A program made the position numbers and the translations under genes. From Nymphaea colorata (taxonomy: Eukaryota > Streptophyta > Magnoliopsida > Nymphaeales > Nymphaeaceae), in assembly GCF_008831285.2 (NCBI RefSeq), contig NC_045144.1:17871716-17935715 (forward strand): a stretch of 64,000 bases of DNA, written 5' to 3'. The notes under the pieces were generated by a model. The model worked only from the letters and a program-made list of their open reading frames with translations. It was not told the origin of the DNA and did not search any database. This document shows positions 11,600 through 25,166 of the stretch, piece by piece. The stretch's first letter is position 1. Each line of letters opens with the position of its first letter.

Positions 11600-14500
11600 A
11601 TGGGAGCACCTGCATGCGGCGCTGCGGAAATCCCTAGGTCCGGCCGCGCGGTCGACTCCTTTTCCACCAACGAAGAAACGATCGACAAAGTGGCCGCGGT
11701 GGCCGTGACGAAGAGCGTTTCCCGCCCCGTCAGGAAGGTTTTCGATGACGAGGTTTTGCAACGCAGGGTTAGCCCCAGGCTTGTGGATGCTCGCAAGCCA
11801 GTGTATTTTTCTCCAACGTTTCAGAAGAGGGAGGCGCAAAAACGGAAAAAGAAAGTGATAGTGGAACAAAAGGATGAATCCCAAACCTCAAGATTGAAAA
11901 CGTCGCCGAAAGACGATGCTGTCGAGAGGAAACAGAAAGCCGAAGACGGAGTAAAGGATTCAAGCGCGGATTGCGTGCACGCTGACGCACACGAGGGTGA
12001 CAGACAGATGGAAAGCAATGCCCTTGTTGTCGCTGTCATGAGTGATGCTGCTAGGGTGAAGGACACACTTCGGATCTTCAATGCTCATTTTCTCCATTTT
12101 GTTCAGGTGGAAATCAATTACTTTATTTTCTTATAGAAAATTTATGCACAATTCTCACTTTCAGATGAAAATTTAATGGGAGAACATTTCAATATCATTA
12201 GGAGTGCCGTAAACAAACCACCAAACAATGAGATAATATAGGTATTCACGTACTTTTTTGCATGTCAGAAACTGCGCATTATTGTGCGGTAACTGCATTT
12301 TCAGGCAGGCATTCCTCGTTGCTACCTAACAACTGTATCTTGTATCCCATGTCTTGTTCAATGTGATCTATCTGACCGTTACTCTCAAGCAAACACTTAC
12401 GAAATTTTACCGGGACGTTGATCAGCTTGGAGTATGAATGTCTTTTAAGCCAACAACTATCTGCTTAACAGTTGATGACGCTTTTAAAATTTTTAACCAT
12501 ATAGAAAAGATTTAAAATGGCTCCCCTCCCTCTCGTACCCTTATTCTTACTGTTTGTGCTTTGTATGGCCTAAGCAGGGGGAGATGGATTATTGGGATGT
12601 ATAACCTGAAGTTGTAATTCTATGACAGTATGGCTATCTACGATGGTTGTATTTCAAAATTTCAACTTGTGGTTGGCTAATGTTTGAGGATCACATATTA
12701 GTGAAGTACTCCTTGAACCTTTGCATATCATTTCCGTGTAAGCTTCACTATTTTGGAGTTGTATTTGAGTTAGGGCATCTTGACATTTCCGATTGTGCAA
12801 TTTAAGTTGTACACTCATTTACAAATTTAGTGTTAATATTGCTGAAATTTTCTTGAACATGTAACTGTGTCAAGTTTTAACCATGCAACCTATAGTCGAT
12901 TTGTATACAATGAGGGCATTGTTTATGAAGAATTTGGCAAAAAAATTGTGATCATATCATGATACTCTTTTCTTTATGGAAAAAATGCTTCAAATATATC
13001 ATAAACACAGAACATCAGATATCAGTGAGATTATGAAAACACTGTCTTTATCACCAAAAAAGAAGGTAAATGTTTTTATTAGGAACATTTTTCAGCGTTT
13101 TCACAACATTGTCAAAAGATAAACATCATTATATAGATGTTGTTTTGTTTATTTGTTCCCCAGTGTACAATTTTCTTTCTGCTCTTATAATTTTAAGAAC
13201 TATATTAAAGGTTTTCAATATTCTTGTAAGAAAATTAGTGAAATACTCATAATTTCATAAAATTCTTCATGGTTCTTCATATATCTATTATTTTTTTGGA
13301 AATTTTGATATTTCCCAAATTTTTTCTTAGATAATTAGAAGCTCACAGAATTTTTTCACGAAACCCTTGCTGAGAATTTGTGACTACAATTCAGATATAC
13401 TGTATTGTCCATTTTAAAAGCATTTTTGAAATGTTAGCCCATACTTTTATAAGATTAAATAATACTATTGTGTTTGGGTGGCAGTTTTAGGAATGATGTT
13501 TTGTAATAACCTGGTTTCTAACTTTCTAGCCAGCTTTTAAACTTTGGTTTATGTGTTTAGATGACAAGATAAAAACAATGTTTTGAGTATTCTTTGGGGA
13601 AATGTCGTTTTGGAGGCAAAACGACAAACGGCATTTAAGGGTGTCACCTGAGTATGCCCTGAGACGTTCATAATTTCATTCTTTTGTCATGCTTTAGGGG
13701 GCATTTGGATGACCCCAAAAACCTAGATTTGAGAAAATGTGGTTCTACGGAAACCAATTTTTAATGAGTTTTTAGTAAATACTTTTTTGTGTTTGGGTGA
13801 CAATCCAGAAACATAGTTTTTTGTGAATAAACGTTGGGAGGAGGGGAGCCACCAGCCAGGTTATTCTCTCCCCTTTTGAAAACCATGTTTTGTGGAAACT
13901 GGGTTGTAGTCAAACCCAGTTTTCACATCATCTAAATAGACGCCTAAACCTGGTTTGGGGCTGACATCCAAATGACCCTGGATCTTTTTTAATTTTTTTT
14001 AGTTTTCAAGAAAAGGGAAATCTTCAGCCCTTTTTAGTAGAAGAATTACAAGACATTGTTGAGAATAAAATTGGTCTCTAGGCTTCTGGCTTCAGTTTAT
14101 CATTTAAATACATATTTCTTATGTTATCCTTTCCCATAAGAGGAAAAGTTATTTTCCTGTTTCCATTGATTGCAGGAGGAGGAGAAACGTTGCAAAAAGA
14201 AAGATGATGATATTGATGCTAAAAAAGCTGCTTCTTTGCAATCTAAGGTACTCTATGTTTAAAATTTAAAATTGCAAGATTGAGGTTTGTAATGGTGTTT
14301 GCCTAAAATTGCATATCCTTCTTAATGGTTCTGGAGAACAAGCAAAATTAAAATCCAAGTTTGTGGGAAAAACCTATAATGCTGCAAATGTATTATGCCA
14401 TCATAGGTTTGTAAGAATTTCCCTAAATAGGGCAAAGACAGCCCAGAAAAAGAAATCAGCTCTCAAAGAGTTTGAAACTCACGAAACCCAAATGACCTGA

Positions 14501-17500
14501 ATTTGGGGTATTGTTGCTTGATGTGTCAAGGTTCATTGTGAAAATGGGATACCACCTTGAGTACTCCTTTTTGATATTTGTTATGGAATTTTTTCTTCTC
14601 CTTTTACCTTTTCCTTTGTTTGTTTTCTCCTTCTTTTTTCTTTTGCCCTCTCTGACATTGTTCCTCATCACATGTTTTTATTTTATTTAGAAGTTTGATT
14701 ACTCCTGTTTTAGATCCATAGATATGATGTAGTCTGCTTTTGCTGATGTGGCAAAAGATCCACACATAAATAATGTATGGTTCATCAAATTAAGGATCTT
14801 AAGTCGTACCTAACCTCAGATCCTCTTGAGATTCTCATTTTACTTTTTGGTATTAGTTGAAGCCTTGAAGGTCTAAAATAAGGTCAGATTAAGAAGGGTT
14901 TGATCTCAAATCTATCAAACACAAATCCTGCGATATTTGGTCAGAGTGGATCAAAGTTAATCAATTGACTTACTGTTTTTGTTCTGGCTAGGTGGTGCCA
15001 GGGCATTTTTGAAAGTCCACATCTTAGTTCTGCCGAATTTTTTGGGCTACTAAGAAGCTGACAGAGCCCAACTTGACTTTGCACGAGCAAGTGCACTATG
15101 GCACCAGAACAACGTAAAAAAAAAAGACATTTAACAATCAATATTCTTAGAAAAGCATGCCTTACAAAGAAGGAATAATCTCGCTAGGTTCTACTTCCCA
15201 AGTTCACTGGAGTAGACTAATCTCGACCCACTACTCAATTAATGGTGAAGCCCCATGGTTGGCTTCATCATGGTCATATAACCATGTTGATATCTCTCTG
15301 TCCATATTGTTTTGACATCTTATATGCATACAAGGAAATATTAGGAAAAATAAATAAATTTAATATAAATAATTGTGGGAATTTAATGGCAGCAGCACCT
15401 ATCTTAATCCCTCCACGTGCTTGGTCTTTCAACTATCTTATTGGCAAATAGGTAGGTGTTGCTGCTTAACCTGTATCCACAATCTATATGTTGTGGACAT
15501 ATGAGTGTGCATTTTTGCATGCCTGTTCATTTGTGTATACACATACACCCATCCGATCTTGCTTGTCCTGATGGTTATAGTGGCTGTCAAATTGCTAAAT
15601 CAAAAGGGAGAGCTAGGTGGCTGCCACTTCAAAAGATATCTACTTCTTACTTTCGTGGGAAGTTGGTCAATGCCATCTGATCATGCTGATAGAATAGTTC
15701 ATGGTTGTGCACACTAGTGCTCATATATTTTTTTTTGGTGCTTATATTCCAGAAACCCTATAAGTAAATACAGAGACAGACAAATGTGTGATCTATAAAT
15801 TGCCTATTGTTTTGAGGTTTTTCTACCACTAAACTGACAAAGTTGTTAATTTCATTGCTCCAGGAAAAAAGGTGCAAAGTTGACATGATGGTTAATGGTA
15901 AGAAATCATCAATGAAGTCGATAAAGTTGAGAAAGGTATCTTATTTGATGACTCATTGCCCAATAAAATCATACTTGAATTTCTTGTTTACTTCTACATT
16001 ACGCTCTGTCTGCCGATAATTATATGATTGCATCAGAAATATAAAAAGCCTAGCGTTTCATAGTCATATACCAGAGATGTTGTCTTCCAGCTATAGGTCA
16101 TGACTGGCAGTCAATTATAATAGATGTGCTTCTGTTGATTTTCTTATGCCATTCGATTTGTAGGGTGGAGGTAGTAAGCTGGAAGAGACAAAGCGTTCCT
16201 CTAAAAGACCTGATTTGAAGGCTATTACCAAGGTGTGCTTCTTTGCCTTTAATGCATGATGATTGCATCATGCCATGGCAATTCAAATTCTCACTTTAGC
16301 CTCTGTGATTATGTCACTGTATGCATAATTGGCATCTGGACATGGCTATACTGTTGGCTTACTGTTTGACAGATGTTGGAAACTGGGGCTGTCCTTTACC
16401 CTGATAAGAAGTTTGGCAATATTCCAGGTATCTGATCATGTTGGTCCTGTATTTTCCCTTCCTGGTTGTTTTAGCCTGATGACCAATGAATCGTCACCTG
16501 AACACTTTTAGCTGATTTTTCTTTTATACCTCGTGGTTGCTTATGCTTTATTCTTATGTCTTCCAGGGATTGAAGTTGGACATCAATTCTTTTCTCGAGC
16601 TGAGATGGTTGTTCTTGGGTTTCATGGACACTGGCTCAATGGGATTGATTTTATGGGAGGATCCTATGGCAAACTTGTAAATCCTAGCTGCTGTGCTCAT
16701 CTTTCTCATGTTTTCATTCAGGATGTCTTAAAATACTTCAAGATTTTATATGATTTTATGACCGTGTTGGACCTTATTGGTCCATCTTTAAGGGATGATC
16801 TATAGATAAAATGTTATGCAAGAAAACTGATTTCTTCGTATAAATATGGAAGCCATTGCTTGAACTGTAATTAAAGTGGACAATCACATGATAATGGTGT
16901 TTGCGTTGTTTTTCTTAGTGAGTCTAACTATAGAACGATCTTGTGCACATACACATCCTCTTTAATTTCTTTTCAAGCTCTCATTCCTTCTAGACGAGGC
17001 CCCATGGGCCTTGTATTCTTTGCAAATTCTTCTGAGTTCTGGGTTATATAGGTGTGAAGTACACTGAAGACATTGTTTCTTTGACCATATGGTGGGGTTG
17101 GACGGAGGATGCTGGGCATAAAAAGAGAAAACTTATCATATGTAAGGCTAGAAAGATAAAAATGTGAGGGTGAGCTTGCATTATTGCTTTTTCTCCATCA
17201 CAAAAGTTTTTCATGGGAAGTACAAAAGATACGATTGCCTGGTTGTGTGTTTACCTTTTTGTGGAAGGTGCTGTTCAAGATGAGATAGTGTTTGCATTAT
17301 CAACGTTGGAGGATACTGTCTCGCACCCCATTAAGATAAGCTGTTGTCACTATATAAATGATAATGCATTTTATTCTCCTATAGTTCTGGTTTAATTTAG
17401 TTTCAATGTTAATTGTAAATTTGGTTATCTCGAGACTGACTTTTCCTTTTCCCTTGGGTCTACATTTTTAGTAGGATTGGCTTCATGACCTATTATCAAA

Positions 17501-20500
17501 TTGAGTTTGAGTCAAATTTGTTGCCCATCATCAATCATATACATTATTGATTTAGAAATTCTAAAGGCTGTTTCCATAAGTACTGTTCCAAACTTCAACC
17601 AGGCACACTAATTATCTAGGTCAATTTTGTTTCATGCTAGTTAACCTGCTGTCTGGTTGCTTGCTTGTCTTGTATTTCAAAGAGCTGATTTGTAGTTTGA
17701 CACAATGTTGTAAAAGGCATAGCCTATCGCGTATCGGGCAAGCCGACCTATACGCCATATCGTAAAATTATTTTTTTGATTTAAAAATATTAAAAAATCA
17801 TAAAAAATAGAAAAAAATCATAAAAATGGAGACAAATTCGAAAAAATAAACAGAAAATCAGAAAAAATCAAGAAAAATGTATTCAATATATATATAAAAA
17901 ACATCATAAATAAGGAAGAAAGAAAGGAACATTCATGTATATCAATTATCAACAACACATTCAAAAATAAGAAATTCAAAATAACATAATAAGCCACCAT
18001 TTTAGAGTTGAAAATTTTATAGATTACATCACAATTCATAAGTTTAAAACATATAGTTATCATCTTTCATGATTCAACTATAATCCTCTTCATTTTCTAT
18101 GAATCCCTAGTGTTTTTTTATGAAAATGGGCAAAATCTCTCCCTCTCATCTCTTGGAATATTTAGAAACAAGGAAAGAGAGAGAGAGAGAGAGAGAGGAG
18201 TGTAGGATTTGAAATATAACGCAAAGATGCATTTTTCCCTGTATCGTACGATACGGGGGTGTATCGCCCGTATCGTACGATACGTGCAATACGGTCACGA
18301 TACACGAGCGAATCGTGTATCGTTAGCGTATCGTATAGGTTTTTTAGACTTATACGATACGTATCGTACGATACACGTGGTTTGACATATTTGTGTGTGG
18401 CTTGATATTGCCCTTTGATATGCTGCAGGCTCGGTATAAAGATTTGAAGTTCCCTCTCGCAGTGTCTGTAGTTCTTTCGGGCATGTATGAAGATGATGTA
18501 GATAATTCTGAAGATATTGTTTACACTGGTCAAGGTGGACATAACTTGCTCGGTAATAAGCGTCAAATTGGTGACCAGATAATGCAAAGAGGAAATCTAG
18601 CTTTGAAGGTGTGATTTGTTTCTGTTTGCTTTCCTGAAGGCAGGTTATGCATATATAGTTAGTCTTTGGTGGGAATGATGGTTAACAGTTAACACTTCAT
18701 CACTATTGACAAGGATGAAACATTGTTGAGCTGATTGGGTTGTTTTAAAATAAAGTGCAAGGTTCAACTCATAGTGATAGATATCTCACATGGCTTGAGA
18801 CTTGAAATGTCACGAATTTTCAAGCAGCTGATAATATTGTCAAATTGAAATCTCATGATATTAACCTGAGCTGCCTTGATACTTTCGCAGGACTTGAAAG
18901 AAGAACCTTTTTTCTCATATTTCTAAGCATGTGTTTCTTTTTCTCAATGCTTTCAAAAGGTTTTCTTTTCCTTGTTTTTTATGGTTACAAAAAAAATTCA
19001 TCACTTTTTTTTTTTTAAATACTTTTCCTGTTTTAAAACCCAATTTTTTTCTTTCCAAGGGTGTTTTAACTTCTTTGTGGCATTGCAGTTGGTTCTTTCT
19101 CTTTTGTTCATCATCTTTGTTTTTGTGCAATGGTCCTCAACTTGCTGTCTGGTCTCGAGGGAACTTCATTTCTTTCTTTCATTTTTAAAGTAATAAATTT
19201 CTGGTCATTTATGGGTTTCACAGCATAATATGGAACAAAATATCCCTGTTCGGGTTACACGTGGGCATGAATCTGCAAACAGCTATTGTGGAAAGGTGTA
19301 TACTTATGATGGACTGTATAAGGTGAGCTTTTGACTGTAACCTGATTTTTGGTTGCATGAGTTGTTCAGGAATCTGATTGACATCTGTAAAAAAGTTTCT
19401 TTCTATCTGTTTGGTCTGTGTATATAGGGATGCATTTTGGCATTTGTCCTTCTTCTTGTTTTTATTCAGCTATTTATTCTATCACAATGATCTACTGGGG
19501 TGCTATTTTATTTATTTTTATCTTAGTCAAGCTTTCTTGCAGTGATGTGCTGTGCTGGTTTCTGTTTCTTGAAGCATGTCGTGTGGTTGGATCACTTCAA
19601 TCCTTAACGTTGAATGCCAATTGTTAGCGTTGATGTTCTTCAATAAATATTTTTATCTTTAATTTACATTGGAATGACTAGATTTGCTTTAACTTGGTAC
19701 TTTGTGATATTGCTAGGCATAGTTGTGATTGTGACCATTATTAGGTGTGAACTTGTGATTTACTTCTCTAGCATTGGTTATGTACTTATGTCATAGCATG
19801 AGGCATGCAGGCATCAGCTATATAAAAAACATAATGTTCTGTTCACTTTTATATCATATATAGTATTTTTGAGAGAAGTCTTATTGGAGTCTTTATTAAT
19901 TTCTTCATGTTCGCACTTAAATGTTTTGTTAGTTGTTACCCTCTTAGCTTAATTTGTCAAAGCGTCTGGCTGGTCAACTCTTCATGCTTCATCACGCTCG
20001 AAAGCATAACTTTTCAGTTTATTTTGTTTATGATAGATTCAGTAGTTCCTTTCAGGCTTTCTGCCTTTTTTTTTTCTTTCTATGTTTACTTTTTTCTACT
20101 CATATTGTTGCCTTTTTTTTTCAATGTTATGTACACCTACCTTCCTAAAGCAACTTATTTCCCCCCTGGATAAGCTTGACTGTGTCCAAACCTTCTGCCA
20201 ATCCATTCTAATAATTGTTCTGCACATTCTGATATTTCTGTAGGTTGTGGAATATTGGGCTGAAAAAGGTGTGTCTGGATTTACTGTGTTCAAGTATCGG
20301 CTTCGACGGCTTGAAGGGCAGCCACCATTAACTACAGGGCAGGTGGTTTTTAGAGGCTAACAAGAAATTGTTTATCTTGATTTTGTCCTTGTTTCATTTT
20401 TTATGCATGCAATTATGACTTTAGGATGAAGTAGAATAAGGCAAAGAAGAATGGTAGGTAGGAAACTAAAGGAGGAGGGAGATGGGGGCTTTGAAACTCC

Positions 20501-23500
20501 CTCACCCTCACCATCAGTTGAAAAAAATTGCATTGTAGGGGTAAATAATAAGTATACTTTTTCCCTTGGTCACCTAGGTTCCCCACTAAGCATATATGCT
20601 GTACTCTGCTGGCTTAGTTTGCTAGTTGTCATGCTAAGCGAGTGCATTTTGCATTATGCAATCATTTTGGTATCTGTCTATATTTTGCTACTTCTTGTTT
20701 GACTTGATTGTCTGTGGCTTCCATTTATGTATCTCATTCTTAAAGAATTGTTATTCTTCCAATATCTTGTGTAAACATTTTAATGCTTACTGGCTGGTCC
20801 TAGCATGTCTAATTTCAGGTGCATTTTTCTCGAGCTCAACCACCAAAATGCCTTTCAGATCTGCGTGGGTATTGACATGGTTCCTTTGAATTCAGTTTCC
20901 TCCTTTATGTAATCATGTGATGATATAAATTCATTTTTCTTATCTGACATTTTTAATGATTTTCTTCCCAAGGTTGGTGTCCAAAGACATATCTGGTGGT
21001 CAAGAGAAGATACCTATTCCTGCTACAAATGTAGTCGATGATCCTCCGTTTCCTCCAAGTGGTAAGTTATCTTTGTTTCTTACCTTGTCATCTGTTCTTT
21101 GTGCTACTTCAGCAGTTTATGGCTTCAACCTGGTAGGGATTTCATGCTTTCATGTACCAATTGAATTATATTTTCAAGTTTTTCACCATTATTGTGACCT
21201 TTCAACAATTAAATGTCTTTTCTGTCTTTTTTTTCAAGTGATTGGAAAATGCCATGGCAATTTGACAACTTCTGACATTACAACATCAACAATACTCATT
21301 TTCTGTTTCTTTTAAAACCTTATTGTTTGTTTAGGTTACATATACAGCAAGCAAGGCAAAGTAGCAAGCAACATAGAAGTGCCTCCAGATGCTAAAGGGT
21401 GCTCTTGCGTTGGAGTTTGCATTGATTCAAGGTCATGTGCTTGTGCAAAACTGAACGGTGGTGATTTTCCATATGTTCGAAGAGATGGTGGGCGGTAATG
21501 TTTGTTTTCCTTGCTCAGTTGGTTTGACTAATTTGTTTGATGCTCTCTCATATGTTGAACAAACAAGTTTTAAGATGGACTGGCACACCAATGTGTTGTG
21601 TTCTAGACATCAATTTATATATTTTTTAAATGAGCAATTAATTTTTTCATTCTTCTCCTTAGTTGTTGCATGTTTGTTTTGTTCAACTCTGTCCTAGTTT
21701 GTAACTAGGGTTTCTTGTGGTCTCACAAATATCAACATAGAAATATTTCTTAACAAAAGTTTTCGTCCTATGTACCAAGGTCTTTTACCATTTCTGCAGA
21801 TTTCTTTGCTCACTTTTGGTGGTCTCAACTCAACAGTCAAGGTTCTTATAATCTTCAGAAGTGGGAGCATGCAAAAGTGAATAATGGCTGAATCGTTAGA
21901 TGATAAGGTTCCTTTGTCGATGCATGCAGCATACCTGATTTACAATGTATATTCTGATGTACCTGATTCTTGTCCGTTACTCCTTCAGTCTTGAATTTGT
22001 GGGTCTTCTCAATTCCTAGTTCGTACTTTATGCAGCTTAATATTTTTCTGTTCTCCTGATTTGGGCCCTGGGTCTTTTCATTACTTTGTTTTAATTTTCT
22101 TTTTTTATGTTTTGTTTATTTTCCCTTGCTGGAGGGTTCTCCTACTAGGAACTGATGTTGCGAGAAATGGTGAATAGGTTTTCTGTGTTGTCCAATAAAA
22201 TGTCCTCACTTGAAACCCCCAAGTGTAATATGCTGTCTAAGACTTGATGGGCACACATTGGTTAACAGTAATGTTTCCTCTGCTTCAAAGTTGCTCATTA
22301 TCATACTGTCTAAGACTTGATGGCACGTATTAGTTAGCATTAATGTTGCCTCTGCTCTCAATGTTGGTCATATCATGGAATCAGAAAGGTTCTTTCTACG
22401 TTCGTGAAGCTTTGGCATTTAAAAGCCATAAAGCTTTAGATTAAGTGAAAAATTTCTTTTGGTCATGCAGATTGGTTGTTGCCAAAGATGTTGTCTATGA
22501 GTGTGGTCCAAATTGTGGCTGTGGTCCTGACTGCATCAATAGAATATCACAGCAGGACATAAGATATCGGCTCGAGGTATTCTTTTGCTTCTCCAAATTT
22601 GGATGATTTAAAATATGAAGTTTAGCTCTTGCCACTAATACCTTGTTATTTGCCTTCCAACAGGTTTTCCGTACACCAAGTAAGGGATGGGGTGTTAGAT
22701 CTTGGGATTCCATTCCATCTGGTGCACCTGTTTGTGAATACATTGGGATCCTCATGAGGACTGATGATATTGATGATTCTTCAGAGAATAATTTTATTTT
22801 TGAAATAGATTGCCTTCAAACTATGAAAGAGATTGATGGGCGACAAGTAATTCTCTCTTCTCATAATAGCAGTTATTTCATTTATTCCACCGTTTCCCAA
22901 CTGTTGTTGCTTGATTGCAATTACCAAGTATGCAATTTTTTTGTGTAAAAGTTGCCCACATCCTGACAAACATAGAAATATCTCAAGTTTTTTATTGGAT
23001 TCCATGTTTCGATTTGTCCAAGTTGATCCAAATGTATATTGAACGAAGACCAGAGATTTAGATGTTTTTCTGTGCTTTGTAGCATTTTTTTATTCTTGAG
23101 AGTGCCTGATGTCTTCGGCAAGGTAAAAAATATAAATTCAAGTATGCGCTCGTACTTTATGTTTCGTACATTTTTTTATCTTAATGCGCAATGCACATAC
23201 AAAGATTGTTCCATCAAGAATCTAAGATTGGTAATCGGAAATACTAATGATTATATAGAGCCGTTATAATAATGCAACTTAAATGATTGATTTTAGATGT
23301 TTTTTTTAGTGATTTTATACCTTATTTTGTGCTCAGAAAGAATGTACTTTTAGTCTGTCTTTTTGTCGGAGTTAATAGTTAGCCCACTGAACCATGCTAG
23401 GCAACCTTTATTTGGATCTTGAGTTTGCGAATTATGATTGGCCCTTTTTCTTTATTTTTTTGGATCTTCTTCTTCATTTTTGGTTCTTTTTTCCTGTTTG

Positions 23501-25166
23501 ACAAGCTGGGTTTTAGGCAGACTTGCACCTGGTTGCACCCTCTGTTTTTTCAGAGAGGGGGAATATATTCAGGCACTGTGAGTTGTTGCGTCATTTGAAA
23601 ATTTTCTGCTCTAAGTGCAATTCTGTATGTTTCGACTCCTTTTCCTACTCTATTTGACTGAACTGGTCGTTGTTTTGTTCATACAAAAGATGATATGGTA
23701 AAAATAGGTGCGGTTTTCAATTTATTTTCACTTTTCAGTATGGCTGGGTCTCCGATCTTTTAAATTGTGTTTTTTCCAGAGAATTTTTTCTTTTGCTGGT
23801 TTCAATCTAGGCTGATCAGTCTTGCATGCATCAAGTAGGCTTTCCAGCTGCTAGATCATGTTATGATAGCTAAAATGACTTTAGTAGCCCTTTTCAGATA
23901 CTTACTGTTCAAAATTCAAAGAGCTGTAAATTGAATGTACATAATATGTTTTGATTTGTTTTAGCAGATATGATGACAAATGATCAAACTTAATGAATAA
24001 ATAAATAATTCACTGTGTTCTTTTACATGATTTATAGAGGCGTTTTGGGGACGTATCCAAACATATTGCTGTTCCGCCAGATGTGGTTGAGGAAAAGAAG
24101 GCAGAAAGCCTGCCAGAGTATTGCCTTGATGCGGTATCAATTGGGAATGTTTCGAGGTTCATCAATCATAGCTGTGAACCCAATCTCTTTGTTCAGTGTG
24201 TTTTAAGCTCTCATCATGATATGAAACTTGCAAGAGTTGTACTATTTGCTGCTGACAACATCCCGCCTCTTCAGGTAAGAGTTTTCAATGCCAAATTTGT
24301 CTATTGCAGCTTATGGTTTTCATCCATCACGATTGTCACTCAGTAAGGAAGATTTTGTAGTGAATGAATGTGATTGATTTGTGTGTCACAGTTGTCTTAT
24401 TTACGTTTAATTAATGTCTCAGTATATATCGGCTTCTATCAACTAATACACTTTGTATTGCCAGAGAAGCCAAACGACAAGGGAGCGATACGGCCCCTTT
24501 AAAATATCATCTGATATGGGGCCCCTTATCAGTCAAGTTGGGCCTATATTGGTGAATATGAATATGGCCGTGTATCAGCCAATAAATTAATAAAAAATTA
24601 TTTAACATTTTTGAATTGTTTTTATGGCGATAAAACCCGATACAGACCATGGCTCTTGACTCAGTGCTTTGCGTTTCGTTATCATATTCTCCTTGGATAC
24701 TCTGTAATACTATGCAGTAGATTAAAAGGGTATAAGCCTAGGGAGGATCGTCATTTGGACTTTGGATATTCAATATTTGAGTCGACCCTTCATCTTATTA
24801 TCTAAATGCCACATTTTGAGTTTCTGAATTTTGATCGGAATTTTAGTATTCGCTTTCCGCGGATTTCTGAATAAATTCACATGTAAAGTCTTATTTCTCT
24901 TGCTTTTTTGCATATTTTACTCAAAAATCTGGTTTAAGGCGTGCTTGAACATATTGTTGGGTATATTAATAGTTATATGCAATCTGTTTACATACCTAGC
25001 AAATGGGATTGCTTCTAGCAACTGTCTGGTCACCATGTTGGTTCTTCTACAGGAGCTTACTTACGACTACAACTATCTGCTTGATAGCGTTGCTGGGCCA
25101 GACGGTAAAGTGAAGGAACTGTTGTGCTATTGTGGAACTGCAGATTGCAGGAAGCGCTTGTATTAG
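11600..25166 (+). CDS. SUVH4: SUVH4/KRYPTONITE-type histone H3K9 methyltransferase
   Basis: The family writes H3K9 methylation in chromatin and, in plants, couples it to CMT3-dependent CHG DNA methylation. Sixteen exons read in frame to 733 aa: 11600-12106, 14176-14247, 15864-15935, 16164-16232, 16373-16427, 16567-16676, 18429-18608, 19224-19322, 20244-20342, 20819-20868, 20973-21061, 21335-21494, 22471-22576, 22664-22846, 24038-24274, 25053-25166. A basic KRKKK lies at 81-85. The SRA/YDG domain spans about 256-421, with YDG at 383-385. The pre-SET has nine Cys (490, 492, 496, 502, 504, 532, 536, 538, 542). The SET domain has NHSCEPN at 660-666 and ELTYDY at 697-702, and the post-SET has C721, C723 and C728. 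The ending CRKRLY matches KYP. Start at 11600 was chosen for its good context; an in-frame ATG at 11552 would add 16 residues. The N-terminus is longer than in Arabidopsis KYP (624 aa). Confidence 0.95.
13696..13980. mobile_element. MITE-like element in SUVH4 intron 1
   Basis: The left end AGGGGGCATTTGGATGACC and the reverse complement of the right end, CAGGGTCATTTGGATGTCAG, match as imperfect terminal inverted repeats of about 25 bases, followed on both sides by CCCC-AAACC-like text. The element is about 285 bp and non-coding. A clear target site duplication could not be fixed, so the superfamily (hAT or PIF/Harbinger-like) is open. Confidence 0.6.
17703..18379. mobile_element. 677-bp CGTATCG-palindrome element in SUVH4 intron 6
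   Basis: The insert is flanked by the 8-bp direct repeat GTTTGACA (17695-17702 and 18380-18387), consistent with a target site duplication. It starts CAATGTTGTAAAAGGCATAG. The last 150 bases are packed with self-complementary tatcgtacgatacg motifs, and the left 60 bases carry related tatcgcgtatcggg text. The middle is AT-rich and non-coding, with a (GA)n tract at 18176-18195. An 8-bp duplication fits hAT-type insertion, but the two termini are not inverted repeats of each other. Superfamily unknown. Confidence 0.55.
24465..24660. repeat. Degenerate relic related to the CGTATCG element
   Basis: Phrases such as gggagcgatacggcccc, atctgatatggggcccctta, ggccgtgtatcagcc and aaacccgatacagacc resemble a decayed copy of the gatacgg/cgtatc-rich sequence seen in intron 6. 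It lies in intron 15 of SUVH4. No termini were identified. Confidence 0.35.

Noticed and set aside
3553-25166. Functional link between neighbouring RPB5 and SUVH4 (both touch silencing pathways)
   Set aside because: RPB5 is a general polymerase subunit and gene adjacency in plants rarely means shared function; nothing in the sequence supports a link.
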